Below, piece after piece: positions 38,195 through 47,240 of a stretch of 64,000 nucleotides of DNA (the stretch's first letter is position 1; each line of letters starts with the position of its first letter). Source of the DNA: Mycolicibacter sinensis (GTDB lineage Bacteria; Actinomycetota; Actinomycetes; Mycobacteriales; Mycobacteriaceae); contig NZ_LZIN01000073.1 of the NCBI RefSeq assembly GCF_001667375.1, positions 1-64,000 of the forward strand, in the 5' to 3' direction. The notes below the pieces were generated by a model. The model was not told where the DNA came from. It saw only the letters and a list, made by a program, of their open reading frames with translations, and did not search any database. The translations under genes and the position numbers were made by a program.

Positions 38195-38431
38195 GTGTCG
38201 AGCATGGGTGACGATCCAACCGACCCCGGCTTCGATGAGGCCGGCGTGCCGACGTTCGACTCGGTGCGCGAGAAGATCGAGCGGCGCTTTGAGACCTCGA
38301 TCGGCGCGCAGGAACTGGATTCGGAGAGTCCCGAGGGCCGCAGCGTCGAAAAGCAGTACCAGGACCGGCAGCGCGCGGCCGCCGATCGACTAGAGCAGAT
38401 CCGCCAGTCAATGCACGAGGGTGAGCACTGA
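38195..38431 (+). CDS. Small acidic conserved protein (Rv1638A-like)
   Basis: A 78-residue charged protein, GDDPTDPGFDEAGVPTFDSVREKIERR, with a helical C-terminal half rich in Gln, Arg and Glu. It corresponds in position to M. tuberculosis Rv1638A. The start may be GTG 38195 or ATG 38204. It begins one base after the upstream stop and ends 3 bp before the next gene. Function unknown. Confidence 0.7.
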   Translation: MSSMGDDPTDPGFDEAGVPTFDSVREKIERRFETSIGAQELDSESPEGRSVEKQYQDRQRAAADRLEQIRQSMHEGEH

Positions 38432-38434
38432 CCG

Positions 38435-39610
38435 GTGCGCAGCTTCACCATCGCCGAACGGCGAAACCGTTTGACGCGCAGACATTTTTTGGCCCCCGAA
38501 GCCGCGACCGAGCCGATAACTCAGGTGGCGGCCGCGCTGATCGGCCTGCACGCCACCGACCCGGCCACTCCCTATCTGTCCCTGTGGGCGCGATCGTCGC
38601 CGTTCGCCGTCACCGACCTGGACAGTGCGTTGTATGAAAAACGTTCGCTGGTCAAGCATCTGGCGATGCGCCGCACGCTGTGGGTGATCGATCCCGCCGA
38701 TCTGCCCGCGGTGCAGGCCGCAGCCAGTGACCGGGTGGCCGCCACCGAGCGGCGCCGGCTCATCGCCGATGTCGCCAAAGCCGGTGTGGCGGCCGACGGG
38801 GAGCCCTGGCTCAACCGGGCCGGTGCGGCGGTGCTGCGGCACCTCGGAGAACACGGCGCGGCCAGCAGCACCGAGCTGCGCGCGGCCCTGCCGGAACTGG
38901 CCGGGACCTACGATCCGGCTCCCGGCAAGTCCTACGGCGGCCAGACGCACCTGGCTCCGCGGGCGCTGACCGTGCTCGCGGTGCAGGGCGACATCGTGCG
39001 CGGCCCCAACGACGGAACGTGGACGTCCTCGCGGCCGCGGTGGGTGACCGCGGCGGATTGGCTCGCCGAACCGGGCGCGCCGATGGCCGCCGAGGCGGCG
39101 CAGGCGCAACTGATCAGCACCTGGCTGCGGGCGTTCGGTCCGGCCACCGCCGACGACATCAAGTGGTGGTTCGGCACCACCAAGACCGCGGTCCGAAAAG
39201 CGTTGAGCGACATCGGCGCCGTCGACGTCGACCTGCACGGCACCCCCGGCTGTGCGCTGCCCGATGACTTGGAGCCCGAACCGGAACCGGCGCCGTGGGG
39301 CGCGCTGCTGCCCGGTCTCGACGTCACCACCATGGGCTGGTACCACCGCGACTGGTATCTCGGCGAGCACCGCGGTCAGCTCTTCGACAATAACGGCAAC
39401 GCCGGCCCCACGGTGTGGTGGAACGGGCGGATCGTGGGCGGCTGGTATCAGAACGCCGCCGCCGAGGTCCAGTTGCAGCTGCTGGAGGACCCCGGCCGCC
39501 CGGCGCGCCAGGCCCTGGAAAAACGGGCGCGGGAGCTCACCGAGTGGCTGGACGGCGTGCGGGTACCGCCGCGATTCCCGTCACCGCTGGTGAAAGCCGC
39601 CCCGCGCTGA
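38435..39610 (+). CDS. Winged-helix DNA-binding protein, AlkZ/YcaQ (HTH_42) family
   Basis: A 391-residue member of the HTH_42 superfamily, which includes the DNA glycosylases AlkZ and YcaQ that unhook interstrand crosslinks. Family blocks include LVKHLAMRRTLWVI, WLRAFGPATADDIKWWFG and LLPGLDVTTMGWYHRDWY. The catalytic Gln-x-Gln/Asp motif of characterised members lies in a GLQAQ-like segment; here it reads GLHATDP (His39-Ala-Thr41), so glycosylase activity is doubtful or different. The GTG start follows the preceding gene by 3 bp. Confidence 0.8.
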   Translation: MRSFTIAERRNRLTRRHFLAPEAATEPITQVAAALIGLHATDPATPYLSLWARSSPFAVTDLDSALYEKRSLVKHLAMRRTLWVIDPADLPAVQAAASDRVAATERRRLIADVAKAGVAADGEPWLNRAGAAVLRHLGEHGAASSTELRAALPELAGTYDPAPGKSYGGQTHLAPRALTVLAVQGDIVRGPNDGTWTSSRPRWVTAADWLAEPGAPMAAEAAQAQLISTWLRAFGPATADDIKWWFGTTKTAVRKALSDIGAVDVDLHGTPGCALPDDLEPEPEPAPWGALLPGLDVTTMGWYHRDWYLGEHRGQLFDNNGNAGPTVWWNGRIVGGWYQNAAAEVQLQLLEDPGRPARQALEKRARELTEWLDGVRVPPRFPSPLVKAAPR

Positions 39611-39621
39611 TCTGCGCTGTC

Positions 39622-39678
39622 GAGTGTGCCGGTTGTGTGCGCGATTTCGCCGTTTGAGGGGCCATAACGTGCACAGTC
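39622..39678. repeat. Intergenic imperfect hairpin repeat (copy 2)
   Basis: GAGTGTGCCGGTTGTG (39622-39637) and CATAACGTGCACAGTC (39663-39678) pair at 12 of 16 positions. It occupies almost all the space between the convergent HTH_42 and uvrA genes, where a bidirectional terminator would be useful. Confidence 0.45.
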
Positions 39679-39686
39679 GCCGGCCG

Positions 39687-42584
39687 TCAGGCACTCGCCT
39701 TGCGGCGCCGCTTGGCCGGTTTGGCCGGTGCGCCCAGGATCTCGGCGAGGAACTTGCCGGTGTAGCTCTCCGGGACCGCCACCACGTCCTCGGGTGTGCC
39801 GGTGGCCACCACCGTGCCGCCGCCGGCCCCGCCTTCCGGTCCCATGTCGATGATCCAGTCCGCAGTCTTGATCACGTCCAGGTTGTGCTCGATGACGATC
39901 ACCGTGTTGCCCTTGTCGACCAGGCCGTTGATGACGCCCAGTAGTTTGGCGATGTCCTCGAAGTGCAGGCCGGTGGTGGGCTCGTCGAGGATGTAGACCG
40001 TGCGCCCGGTGGAACGCTTCTGCAGCTCCGAGGCCAGCTTCACCCGCTGCGCCTCCCCGCCGGACAGCGTCGGCGCGGGCTGACCGAGCCGCACGTAGCC
40101 GAGGCCGACGTCGACCAAGGTGCGCAGGTAGCGGTGGATGCCGGTGATCGGCTCGAAGAACTCCGCCGCCTCCTCGATCGACATGTCGAGCACCTCGGCG
40201 ATGGTCTTGCCCTTGTAGTGCACCTCGAGGGTCTCCCGGTTGTAACGGGCGCCGTGGCAGACCTCGCAGGGCACATAGACGTCGGGCAGGAAGTTCATCT
40301 CGATCTTGATGGTGCCGTCGCCGGTACACGCCTCACAGCGGCCGCCTTTGACGTTGAACGAGAATCGGCCCGGCAGGTAGCCACGCACCTTGGCCTCGGT
40401 GGTGGCGGCGAACAGAGTGCGGATCTTGTCGAACACCCCGGTGTAGGTGGCCGGGTTGGACCGCGGGGTGCGCCCGATCGGTGACTGGTCGACCCGCACC
40501 AGCTTGTCCAGCTGGTCCAGGCCGGTGATCCGGGTGTGCCGGCCGGGCACCAGTCGGGCGCCGTTGAGCTTGTTGGCCAGTACCGACGCCAAGATATCGT
40601 TGACCAGCGTCGACTTGCCGGACCCGGACACCCCGGTCACGGCGGTGAGCACCCCGAGCGGGAACGCCACGTCGACGCCGGTCAGGTTGTGCTCGCGGGC
40701 ACCGACCACCCCGAGCTGACGTTTGGTATCGACTTTCCGCCGAACCTCCGGTACCGCAATGTTTTTCGCGCCGGACAGGTAGGCGCCGGTGATCGAGTCG
40801 GGGTTGGCCAGCAGTTCGGCGTACGGCCCGCTGTGCACGATCCGGCCGCCGTGCTCGCCGGCCGCCGGGCCGATGTCGACGATCCAGTCGGCGTGGGCGA
40901 TGGTGTCCAGGTCGTGCTCGACCACGATCAGGGTGTTGCCCAGGTCGCGCAACCGCACCAGGGTTTCGATCAGCCGGCGGTTGTCACGCTGGTGCAGCCC
41001 GATCGACGGCTCATCGAGCACGTAGAGCACCCCCACCAGACCCGAGCCGATCTGGGTGGCCAGCCGAATGCGTTGCGCCTCACCGCCGGACAGCGTTCCG
41101 GCCGCCCGCGACAGGGTCAGGTACTCCAGACCGACGTCGAGCAGAAAGCTCAGCCGCGACTGGATCTCCTTGAGCACCTGGCCGGCGATGGCCTGCTCGC
41201 GCGGGCCCAGCGTCAGCGCATTGAGGAAGTCGGAGCACTCCGCGATCGACAGATCGCTCACCTGCGCAATGGATTTGCTGCCGTAGTCTCCGGCGGCCAG
41301 TGTCACCGCCAGGATCTCCGGCTTGAGCCGGGTGCCGGCACATTCCGGGCACGGCACGTCGCGCATGAAGCCGGCGTAGCGTTCCTTCATCTGCTCGGAC
41401 TCGGTCTGCTCCATCTTGCGCTGCAGGAACGCCATCACACCTTCGAAATCGGTGTAGTAGGAGCGGGTCCGGCCGTAGCGATTGCGGTAACGCACGTGGA
41501 CCTGTTCGTCGGAGCCCTCCAGGATCGCCCGCCGCGCCTTGGCCGGCAGCTTGCGCCACGGGGTGTCGACGTCGAAGCCCATCGCCGCACCCAGGCTGGC
41601 CATCATCCGGGTGAAGTACTCGCTGGTGGGCCCCATCGACCACGGCGCCACCGCGCCCTCGGCCAGGGTGCGGTCCGGATCGGGCACTACCAGGTCGGCG
41701 TCGACCTCCTTGCGGATGCCCAGCCCGGCGCATTCCGGGCAGGCCCCGTAGGGCGAGTTGAACGAGAACGACCGCGGCTCCAGGTCGTCGACCGCCAGGG
41801 GGTGGGCGTTGGGGCAAGCCAGCTTCTCGGAGAACCGCTGCTCCCGGTGCGGGTGGTCGTCGTCGCGGTCGACGAACTCCAGCACCACGATGCCGTCGGC
41901 CAGGCCCAGGGCGGTCTCGATCGAATCGGTGAGCCGCTGCTTGGCCGACTCCTTGACCGTCAACCGGTCCACCACGACGTCGACGTCGTGCTTCTCCTGC
42001 TTCTTGAGCTTGGGCGGATCGGTCAGCGAATGCACCACACCGTCGACCCGCACCCGGCTGTAGCCCTGGGTGTTGAGCTTCTCGAACAGGTCGGCGAACT
42101 CACCCTTGCGGGTGCGCACCACCGGGGCCAGCACCTGAAACCGCAGGCCCTCGTCCATGGCCAGCACCTGGTCGACGATCTGCTGCGGGGTCTGGCGGGC
42201 GATGCGCTCAGCACAGACCGGGCAGTGCGGGGTACCGGCCCGCGCATACAGCAGCCGCAGGTAGTCGTAGACCTCGGTGATGGTGCCGACCGTCGAACGC
42301 GGGTTGCGGTTGGTGGACTTCTGGTCGATGGACACCGCCGGCGACAGGCCCTCGATGAAGTCGACGTCGGGCTTGTCCATCTGGCCGAGGAACTGCCGGG
42401 CGTAGGCCGACAGCGATTCGACGTAACGGCGCTGGCCCTCGGCGAAGATCGTGTCGAAGGCCAGCGAGGACTTACCCGAGCCGGACAGCCCGGTGAAGAC
42501 GATCAGCGCATCGCGCGGCAGGTCCAGGTCCACACTGCGCAGGTTGTGTTCACGCGCGCCTTTGATGATCAGCCGGTCAGCCAC
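39687..42584 (-). CDS. uvrA: Excinuclease ABC subunit A
   Basis: DNA damage-sensing ATPase of nucleotide-excision repair. The 965-residue product has two ABC ATPase halves: Walker [11 protein letters not shown] near the N-terminus and [10 protein letters not shown] in the second half, each with an LSGGEAQR signature, plus zinc-finger cysteine pairs ([30 protein letters not shown]). Almost identical in layout to M. tuberculosis UvrA. GTG at 42584. No LexA-type SOS palindrome is visible in the 57 bp to the divergent neighbour. Confidence 0.98.
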   Translation of the reverse strand: MADRLIIKGAREHNLRSVDLDLPRDALIVFTGLSGSGKSSLAFDTIFAEGQRRYVESLSAYARQFLGQMDKPDVDFIEGLSPAVSIDQKSTNRNPRSTVGTITEVYDYLRLLYARAGTPHCPVCAERIARQTPQQIVDQVLAMDEGLRFQVLAPVVRTRKGEFADLFEKLNTQGYSRVRVDGVVHSLTDPPKLKKQEKHDVDVVVDRLTVKESAKQRLTDSIETALGLADGIVVLEFVDRDDDHPHREQRFSEKLACPNAHPLAVDDLEPRSFSFNSPYGACPECAGLGIRKEVDADLVVPDPDRTLAEGAVAPWSMGPTSEYFTRMMASLGAAMGFDVDTPWRKLPAKARRAILEGSDEQVHVRYRNRYGRTRSYYTDFEGVMAFLQRKMEQTESEQMKERYAGFMRDVPCPECAGTRLKPEILAVTLAAGDYGSKSIAQVSDLSIAECSDFLNALTLGPREQAIAGQVLKEIQSRLSFLLDVGLEYLTLSRAAGTLSGGEAQRIRLATQIGSGLVGVLYVLDEPSIGLHQRDNRRLIETLVRLRDLGNTLIVVEHDLDTIAHADWIVDIGPAAGEHGGRIVHSGPYAELLANPDSITGAYLSGAKNIAVPEVRRKVDTKRQLGVVGAREHNLTGVDVAFPLGVLTAVTGVSGSGKSTLVNDILASVLANKLNGARLVPGRHTRITGLDQLDKLVRVDQSPIGRTPRSNPATYTGVFDKIRTLFAATTEAKVRGYLPGRFSFNVKGGRCEACTGDGTIKIEMNFLPDVYVPCEVCHGARYNRETLEVHYKGKTIAEVLDMSIEEAAEFFEPITGIHRYLRTLVDVGLGYVRLGQPAPTLSGGEAQRVKLASELQKRSTGRTVYILDEPTTGLHFEDIAKLLGVINGLVDKGNTVIVIEHNLDVIKTADWIIDMGPEGGAGGGTVVATGTPEDVVAVPESYTGKFLAEILGAPAKPAKRRRKASA

Positions 42585-42641
42585 CCGTCCATGCTAGGTG
42601 GCGCTACCGACACCCAGTTCAAGGCCAGTACGGTGGCGGTT

Positions 42642-43328
42642 ATGACGCCTTCGATCTCGGTTGACGACAGCTACACCGGGCACGTCGAGCCCGGCACTGC
42701 GGCCCGCCGCACCCTGCCCGGAGCCTCGATCATCAAGACGTCGGTGGGCCCGATGGACAACAACGCCTACCTGGTGACCTGCAGCAACACCGGTAAGACG
42801 TTGCTGATCGACGCGGCCAACGACGCCGACACCCTGCTGGCGCTGGTGCGCGAGCACGCCCCGCAGGTGGCGCTGATCGTGACCAGCCACCAGCACTTCG
42901 ACCACTGGCAGGCCCTCGAGGCACTCGCCGAGGCCACCGGGGCGCCCACCGCGGCGCACGCCCTGGACGCCGAGCCGCTGCCGGTGACCCCGGACCGGCT
43001 ACTGGCCGACGGCGACACCGTGACCGTCGGTGACCTGACCTTCGACGTGATCCACCTGCAGGGCCACACCGAGGGCTCGGTGGCGCTGGCGCTCGACGGC
43101 GAGGCCACCGGCGGTGTGACGCACTTGTTCACCGGCGACTGCCTGTTCCCGGGCGGTGTCGGAAAGACTTGGCAGCCCGGGGACTTCGAGCGGCTGCTCG
43201 GCGATGTGAGCCGCAAGGTGTTCGACCGGTTCGGCGACGACACCGTCGTCTACCCCGGCCATGGGGACGACACCACGCTGGGCAGCGAGCGGCCGCATCT
43301 GGCCGAGTGGCGCGAACGGGGCTGGTGA
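42642..43328 (+). CDS. Metallo-beta-lactamase fold hydrolase (glyoxalase II-like, Rv1637c-like)
   Basis: A 228-residue metallo-hydrolase. The metal motif H-x-H-x-D-H appears as His83-Gln-His85-Phe-Asp87-His88 in TSHQHFDHW, followed by a third-ligand HTEGS, Asp in TGDCLFPGG and a terminal PGHGDDTT. This is the pattern of hydroxyacylglutathione hydrolase-like enzymes; mycobacteria use mycothiol, so the thioester substrate is unknown. ATG 42642 begins the family homology. It is divergent from uvrA. Confidence 0.88.
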   Translation: MTPSISVDDSYTGHVEPGTAARRTLPGASIIKTSVGPMDNNAYLVTCSNTGKTLLIDAANDADTLLALVREHAPQVALIVTSHQHFDHWQALEALAEATGAPTAAHALDAEPLPVTPDRLLADGDTVTVGDLTFDVIHLQGHTEGSVALALDGEATGGVTHLFTGDCLFPGGVGKTWQPGDFERLLGDVSRKVFDRFGDDTVVYPGHGDDTTLGSERPHLAEWRERGW

Positions 43329-43406
43329 GCGCCTAAACCCCTTGTCCGCAGGTCAACGGCGCTTATACTGAGGTCTTTCTGGGGGCCGGAGGCTGCGGGA
43401 GGGCGG

Positions 43407-46400
43407 ATGGCGGCCACACGGGCGTGCGCGACATGCGGGACCGAGCCGCGGGACGGCGCGCGGTTCTGCGACGGGTGCGGTGCCCCGATTGCGCCGGCCG
43501 CCGAGCACGCCGAGTACAAGCAGGTCACGGTGCTGTTCGCCGACGTGGTGCAGTCGATGCAGCTCGCGGCGACGGTCGGCACCGAGCGGCTGCGCGAAAT
43601 CATGACCGAGCTGGTGACTCGGGCGGCGGCGGTGGTGCAGCGGTTCGGCGGCACCGTCGACAAGTTCACCGGTGACGGCCTCATGGCGATCTTCGGGGCG
43701 CCGGTGGCGTTGGAGGACCACGCAGTGCGGGCCTGTCGCGCCGCCCTGGTAATGCAAGAGCAGGCAGGCGGGCTCGCCGAGCAGCTACGCCGCCGCGACG
43801 GCGTCGACCTGCAGGTGCGCATCGGGATCAACTCCGGCGAGGTGATCGTCGGCGACATCGGCTCGGGGACACTGGGTTACACCGCGATCGGTGAGCAGGT
43901 GGGGATGGCCCAGCGGATGGAGTCCGTGGCGCCGCCGGGCGGGGTGATGCTCAGCGCGGCCACCGCCCAACTGGTGGCCGCGGTGTCGGTGCTGGGCGAA
44001 CCGGAGCTGGCGCGCATCAAGGGCGTCGAGGACGCCGTGCCGGCACGGCAGCTGCTGAGCATGATCCCGCGCCGCCAGCAGGACAGGTCCGCGGAGTCGG
44101 TGCTGGTGGGCCGCGAGTCGCAGGTGGCCACGCTCGAGGCGATGCTGGCCCGGGCCATCACCGGGCACGGGGCGGCGATGTGCGTGGTCGGCTCTGCGGG
44201 GATCGGCAAGACACGTCTGGTCGAAGAGATCGTGCGGTGCGCGAAAGACCATGGCGTCGAAGTGTTTTCCGCGTTCTGCGAGGCGCACACCGCCGATGTT
44301 GCGTTCCATGTGGTCGCCGGCCTGCTGGGCGCCGCGGCCCGGGTCGGTGGTCTCGATGACGCGAATATGCGGGCAACGGTGCGGGCCCGGGTACCCGACG
44401 CCGACCCCGAAGACATGCTGCTGCTGGACGACCTGCTCGGCATCGTCGAACCCGGGGTGGAACTGCCGAAAATCGATCCGGACGCGCGGCGCCGGCGGCT
44501 GACGGCGCTGGTCAATACCGCCCAGGTGGCCCGCACCCATCCCGCGGTCTTCGTCATCGAGGACGTGCACTGGATCGACGAGGTCAGTGAATCCATGCTC
44601 GCGGACTTCCTGACGGTGATCGCCGACACCTGCTCGCTGGTGCTGATCACCTGCCGCCCCGAGTATCAGGGGACGTTGCAGCAGATACCCGGGGTCGAGA
44701 CCATGCTCCTGGAGCCGCTGAGCACCCGGGAGACCTACGTGCTGGTGACCGATTTGGTGGGCACCCACCCCTCGGCGTCCGAGGTCGCCGGGATCATAGC
44801 CGATCACTCGGCGGGGAACCCGCTGTTCGCCGAGGAGATCACCCGCGAACTCGCCCAGCGCGGCGTGCTGATCGGTGAACGCGGCAGCTATGTGTGCCGC
44901 ACCGCCGCAGCCCAGATCCATGTGCCGGCCACCCTGCAGGCGACCCTGGCCGCGCGCATCGACCGGCTCAGCGCAACGGCCAAACATGCCCTGGCAGCGG
45001 CCGCGGTCATCGGCTCCCGCTTCAGCGGCGAACTGCTGGCCGCGCTGGGGGTCGAGCCGTGCATCGAGGAACTGATCGGCGCCGAACTGATCGAGCCGCT
45101 GTCGCCGCCGAACCCGGACGCCGACTACGCGTTTCAGCATCCGCTGATCCGGATGGTCGCCTATGAGGCACAACTGAAGTCCGGTCGCGCCGACGTGCAC
45201 CGCAGGCTTGCCGCCGCCATCGAATCGCGCGATCCGGCATCGGCTGACGCTAATGCCACCCTGATCGCCGGACATTGGGAAGCCGCCGGGGAGCGACACG
45301 TCGCTTACCGATGGCATCTGCGCGCTGCGGCTTGGGCATTGAACCGCGACATCACCGCGGCTCGAATGAGTTGGGAGCGCGCCCAGAAGATCGCCGACAC
45401 GCTGCCCGCCGATGACCCCGACCGGACCGCCATGCGGATCGCCCCGCGCACGATGTTGTGCGGGATCGCTTGGCGCGCAGGCTTGGACGACATATCGTCC
45501 CGGTTCGAGGAGTTGCGCGAACTGTGCGATGCCGCCGGAGACAAGCCGTCATTGGCGATCGCTATGGCAGGTCTGGTGATCGGCTATGTGTATCAGGACC
45601 GGATACACGAGGCCTCCGAGCTGGCCTCCGAAACGATGGCGCTGCTGGATTCCATCGACGATCCGTCCCTGACCGTGGGACTGTCGTTTGCGCCCATCTT
45701 CGCCAAGACCGAACTGGACGGTTGGGATGACGTGGCGGAGTGGTCACAACGCGTCATCGACCTGGCCGACGGCGATCCCACGATGGGCAATTTCCTCGTC
45801 GGCTCTCCGCTGGCGGTCGTGTTGGCCGAGCGCTCCATCGCCCGCTGGCGCCTGGGGCATCCCGGGTGGCGTGACGACCAGGAGCGCGCCCTCGCCATGG
45901 CCCGCGACACCGACCCGTTGTCCCTTGTCGTTGCGGTGGCATTCGCTTACCAGGCCGCGATCGCCTACGGCGTCTTGCGCGCCGACGACGCGGCCGTACG
46001 CACCATCGAAGAAGCCGTTGGGCACGCCGAACGCTTGGGTGACGACTACACCCTGTCCAAGGCGCGACAGAACTTGGGATTTGTGCTCCTACACCGCCCC
46101 ACGGCCGCCGAGCGCGATCACGGACAGCAGATCTTGACTCAGGTCGGCCAGGTGGGCGAGTTCCCGATCACCCTGGTTTTCCTGGCCCGCGAACGGGCGC
46201 TGCGCGGAGACCGCGAGCACGCCCTGGCGCTCATCCGAACCATCGCCGACCAGCTGGTCCGCGGGGGCCAGCTGCTGGGGTGGGGCTTTCACGCGACCAA
46301 CGTCTTGGTAGAAACCCTGCTGGACGAGCCCAGCCAAGCCGATCTGGCCGAAGCCGAAGCCGCGATCGAGTTTTTGGCGACCGCCCCTGCCGAAGAGAAT

Positions 46401-46559
46401 CTGGTGATCCGGGATATCTGGCTGCTGCGGCTGCGTGCCCTGCTGGCCAGGGCGCGCGACGACGCAACCGGGTATGCCTGCTACCGCGATCGCTGCCGCG
46501 ACATGGCCGAAACTCTGGGCTTCGGCGGGCATCTCGCCTGGGCTGAGGCGATGCCGTAA
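43407..46559 (+). CDS. Zinc-ribbon / class III cyclase / AAA-type ATPase multidomain protein
   Basis: A 1050-residue signalling protein. An N-terminal zinc ribbon (Cys7-x2-Cys10, Cys21-x2-Cys24) is followed by a class III cyclase domain (about 38-215). Metal ligands Asp46 (LFADVV) and Asp90 (FTGDGLMAIFG) and Lys86 are present; the position of the usual transition-state Asn is Gly166 (EQVGMAQRM) while Arg170 is kept. Next comes an AAA/STAND ATPase with Walker A GSAGIGKT (262-269) and Walker B VFVIEDVHW, then a long helical repeat region (TPR-like) to the end. There is no C-terminal LuxR helix-turn-helix, unlike related mycobacterial proteins. ATG 43407 has GGGAGG just upstream. It lies next to the USP gene. 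Confidence 0.88.
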   Translation: MAATRACATCGTEPRDGARFCDGCGAPIAPAAEHAEYKQVTVLFADVVQSMQLAATVGTERLREIMTELVTRAAAVVQRFGGTVDKFTGDGLMAIFGAPVALEDHAVRACRAALVMQEQAGGLAEQLRRRDGVDLQVRIGINSGEVIVGDIGSGTLGYTAIGEQVGMAQRMESVAPPGGVMLSAATAQLVAAVSVLGEPELARIKGVEDAVPARQLLSMIPRRQQDRSAESVLVGRESQVATLEAMLARAITGHGAAMCVVGSAGIGKTRLVEEIVRCAKDHGVEVFSAFCEAHTADVAFHVVAGLLGAAARVGGLDDANMRATVRARVPDADPEDMLLLDDLLGIVEPGVELPKIDPDARRRRLTALVNTAQVARTHPAVFVIEDVHWIDEVSESMLADFLTVIADTCSLVLITCRPEYQGTLQQIPGVETMLLEPLSTRETYVLVTDLVGTHPSASEVAGIIADHSAGNPLFAEEITRELAQRGVLIGERGSYVCRTAAAQIHVPATLQATLAARIDRLSATAKHALAAAAVIGSRFSGELLAALGVEPCIEELIGAELIEPLSPPNPDADYAFQHPLIRMVAYEAQLKSGRADVHRRLAAAIESRDPASADANATLIAGHWEAAGERHVAYRWHLRAAAWALNRDITAARMSWERAQKIADTLPADDPDRTAMRIAPRTMLCGIAWRAGLDDISSRFEELRELCDAAGDKPSLAIAMAGLVIGYVYQDRIHEASELASETMALLDSIDDPSLTVGLSFAPIFAKTELDGWDDVAEWSQRVIDLADGDPTMGNFLVGSPLAVVLAERSIARWRLGHPGWRDDQERALAMARDTDPLSLVVAVAFAYQAAIAYGVLRADDAAVRTIEEAVGHAERLGDDYTLSKARQNLGFVLLHRPTAAERDHGQQILTQVGQVGEFPITLVFLARERALRGDREHALALIRTIADQLVRGGQLLGWGFHATNVLVETLLDEPSQADLAEAEAAIEFLATAPAEENLVIRDIWLLRLRALLARARDDATGYACYRDRCRDMAETLGFGGHLAWAEAMP

Positions 46560-46562
46560 GGG

Positions 46563-47009
46563 TTAGCCGGTGGTGTGCACGATCAGCACGTCGACCTTGG
46601 CGCGCCGCGACACGTTGGCCGGCACCGACCCGAGCAGCCGCCCGGCGATCGTGCTCAACCCGACGTTGCCGACCACCAGCAGGTCGGCCTCGACCGACTC
46701 CGCCAACTCCACCAGCGCATCGACCGGAGCGCCGACCACCGCACGCTCCTCCACCTCGTAGGCCCCGGCGGCGATAGCGCGCTCCTTGGCCTCCTTGAGG
46801 ATGGCGTAGATCGGCGCGTTGCCCGACGCGATGTAGCCCTCGTCCTTGAGGACGTCGGCGGCCCGCGGGTCGTCGGCGTGCGGCAGGTAAGCAGTGGCGA
46901 TGACGACCTTCGCGCCCTCCCCAGACGCCAGGTGACCGGCGCGGTCGACGGCACGCAGCGAAGAGTCCGAGCCGTCCGTGCCGACCACCACGGTCTTGTA
47001 GCCGCTCAT
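46563..47009 (-). CDS. Universal stress protein (Rv1636-like)
   Basis: A 148-residue USP with the nucleotide-binding pattern G-x2-G-x9-G-S at Gly114, Gly117, Gly127 and Ser128 (VVGNVGLSTIAGRLLGS). It begins MSGYKTVVVGTDGSDSS. From the literature as I recall it, the M. tuberculosis orthologue Rv1636 binds cAMP and may buffer its level. It converges with the large cyclase gene, with only 3 bp between the two stop codons. ATG 47009. Confidence 0.92.
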   Translation of the reverse strand: MSGYKTVVVGTDGSDSSLRAVDRAGHLASGEGAKVVIATAYLPHADDPRAADVLKDEGYIASGNAPIYAILKEAKERAIAAGAYEVEERAVVGAPVDALVELAESVEADLLVVGNVGLSTIAGRLLGSVPANVSRRAKVDVLIVHTTG

Positions 47010-47240
47010 CCGTTAGCCCTCTCGGTCAAAAGTTGCCATGTTCTAAGCCATGGCGACATTAACGCGTCAGCGGCCCCGATGGGGGCGATTGGCGTCACAT
47101 GTCACCTGCGTGCCTGCACACACATCCGCTTTGAGCGGGCCCGAAACCGGTTCCCGCGACTGTCGTGACGTAGCTGACACCGAGTACTGAGCGGTAGCGT
47201 GAGAAGTCATTCTCCTCATCCCCGGCGATAGGGCACGCCG

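Noticed and set aside
42585..42641. LexA/SOS box at uvrA
   Set aside because: No TCGAAC-N4-GTTCGA-like palindrome is present in the uvrA upstream gap or at uvrB.
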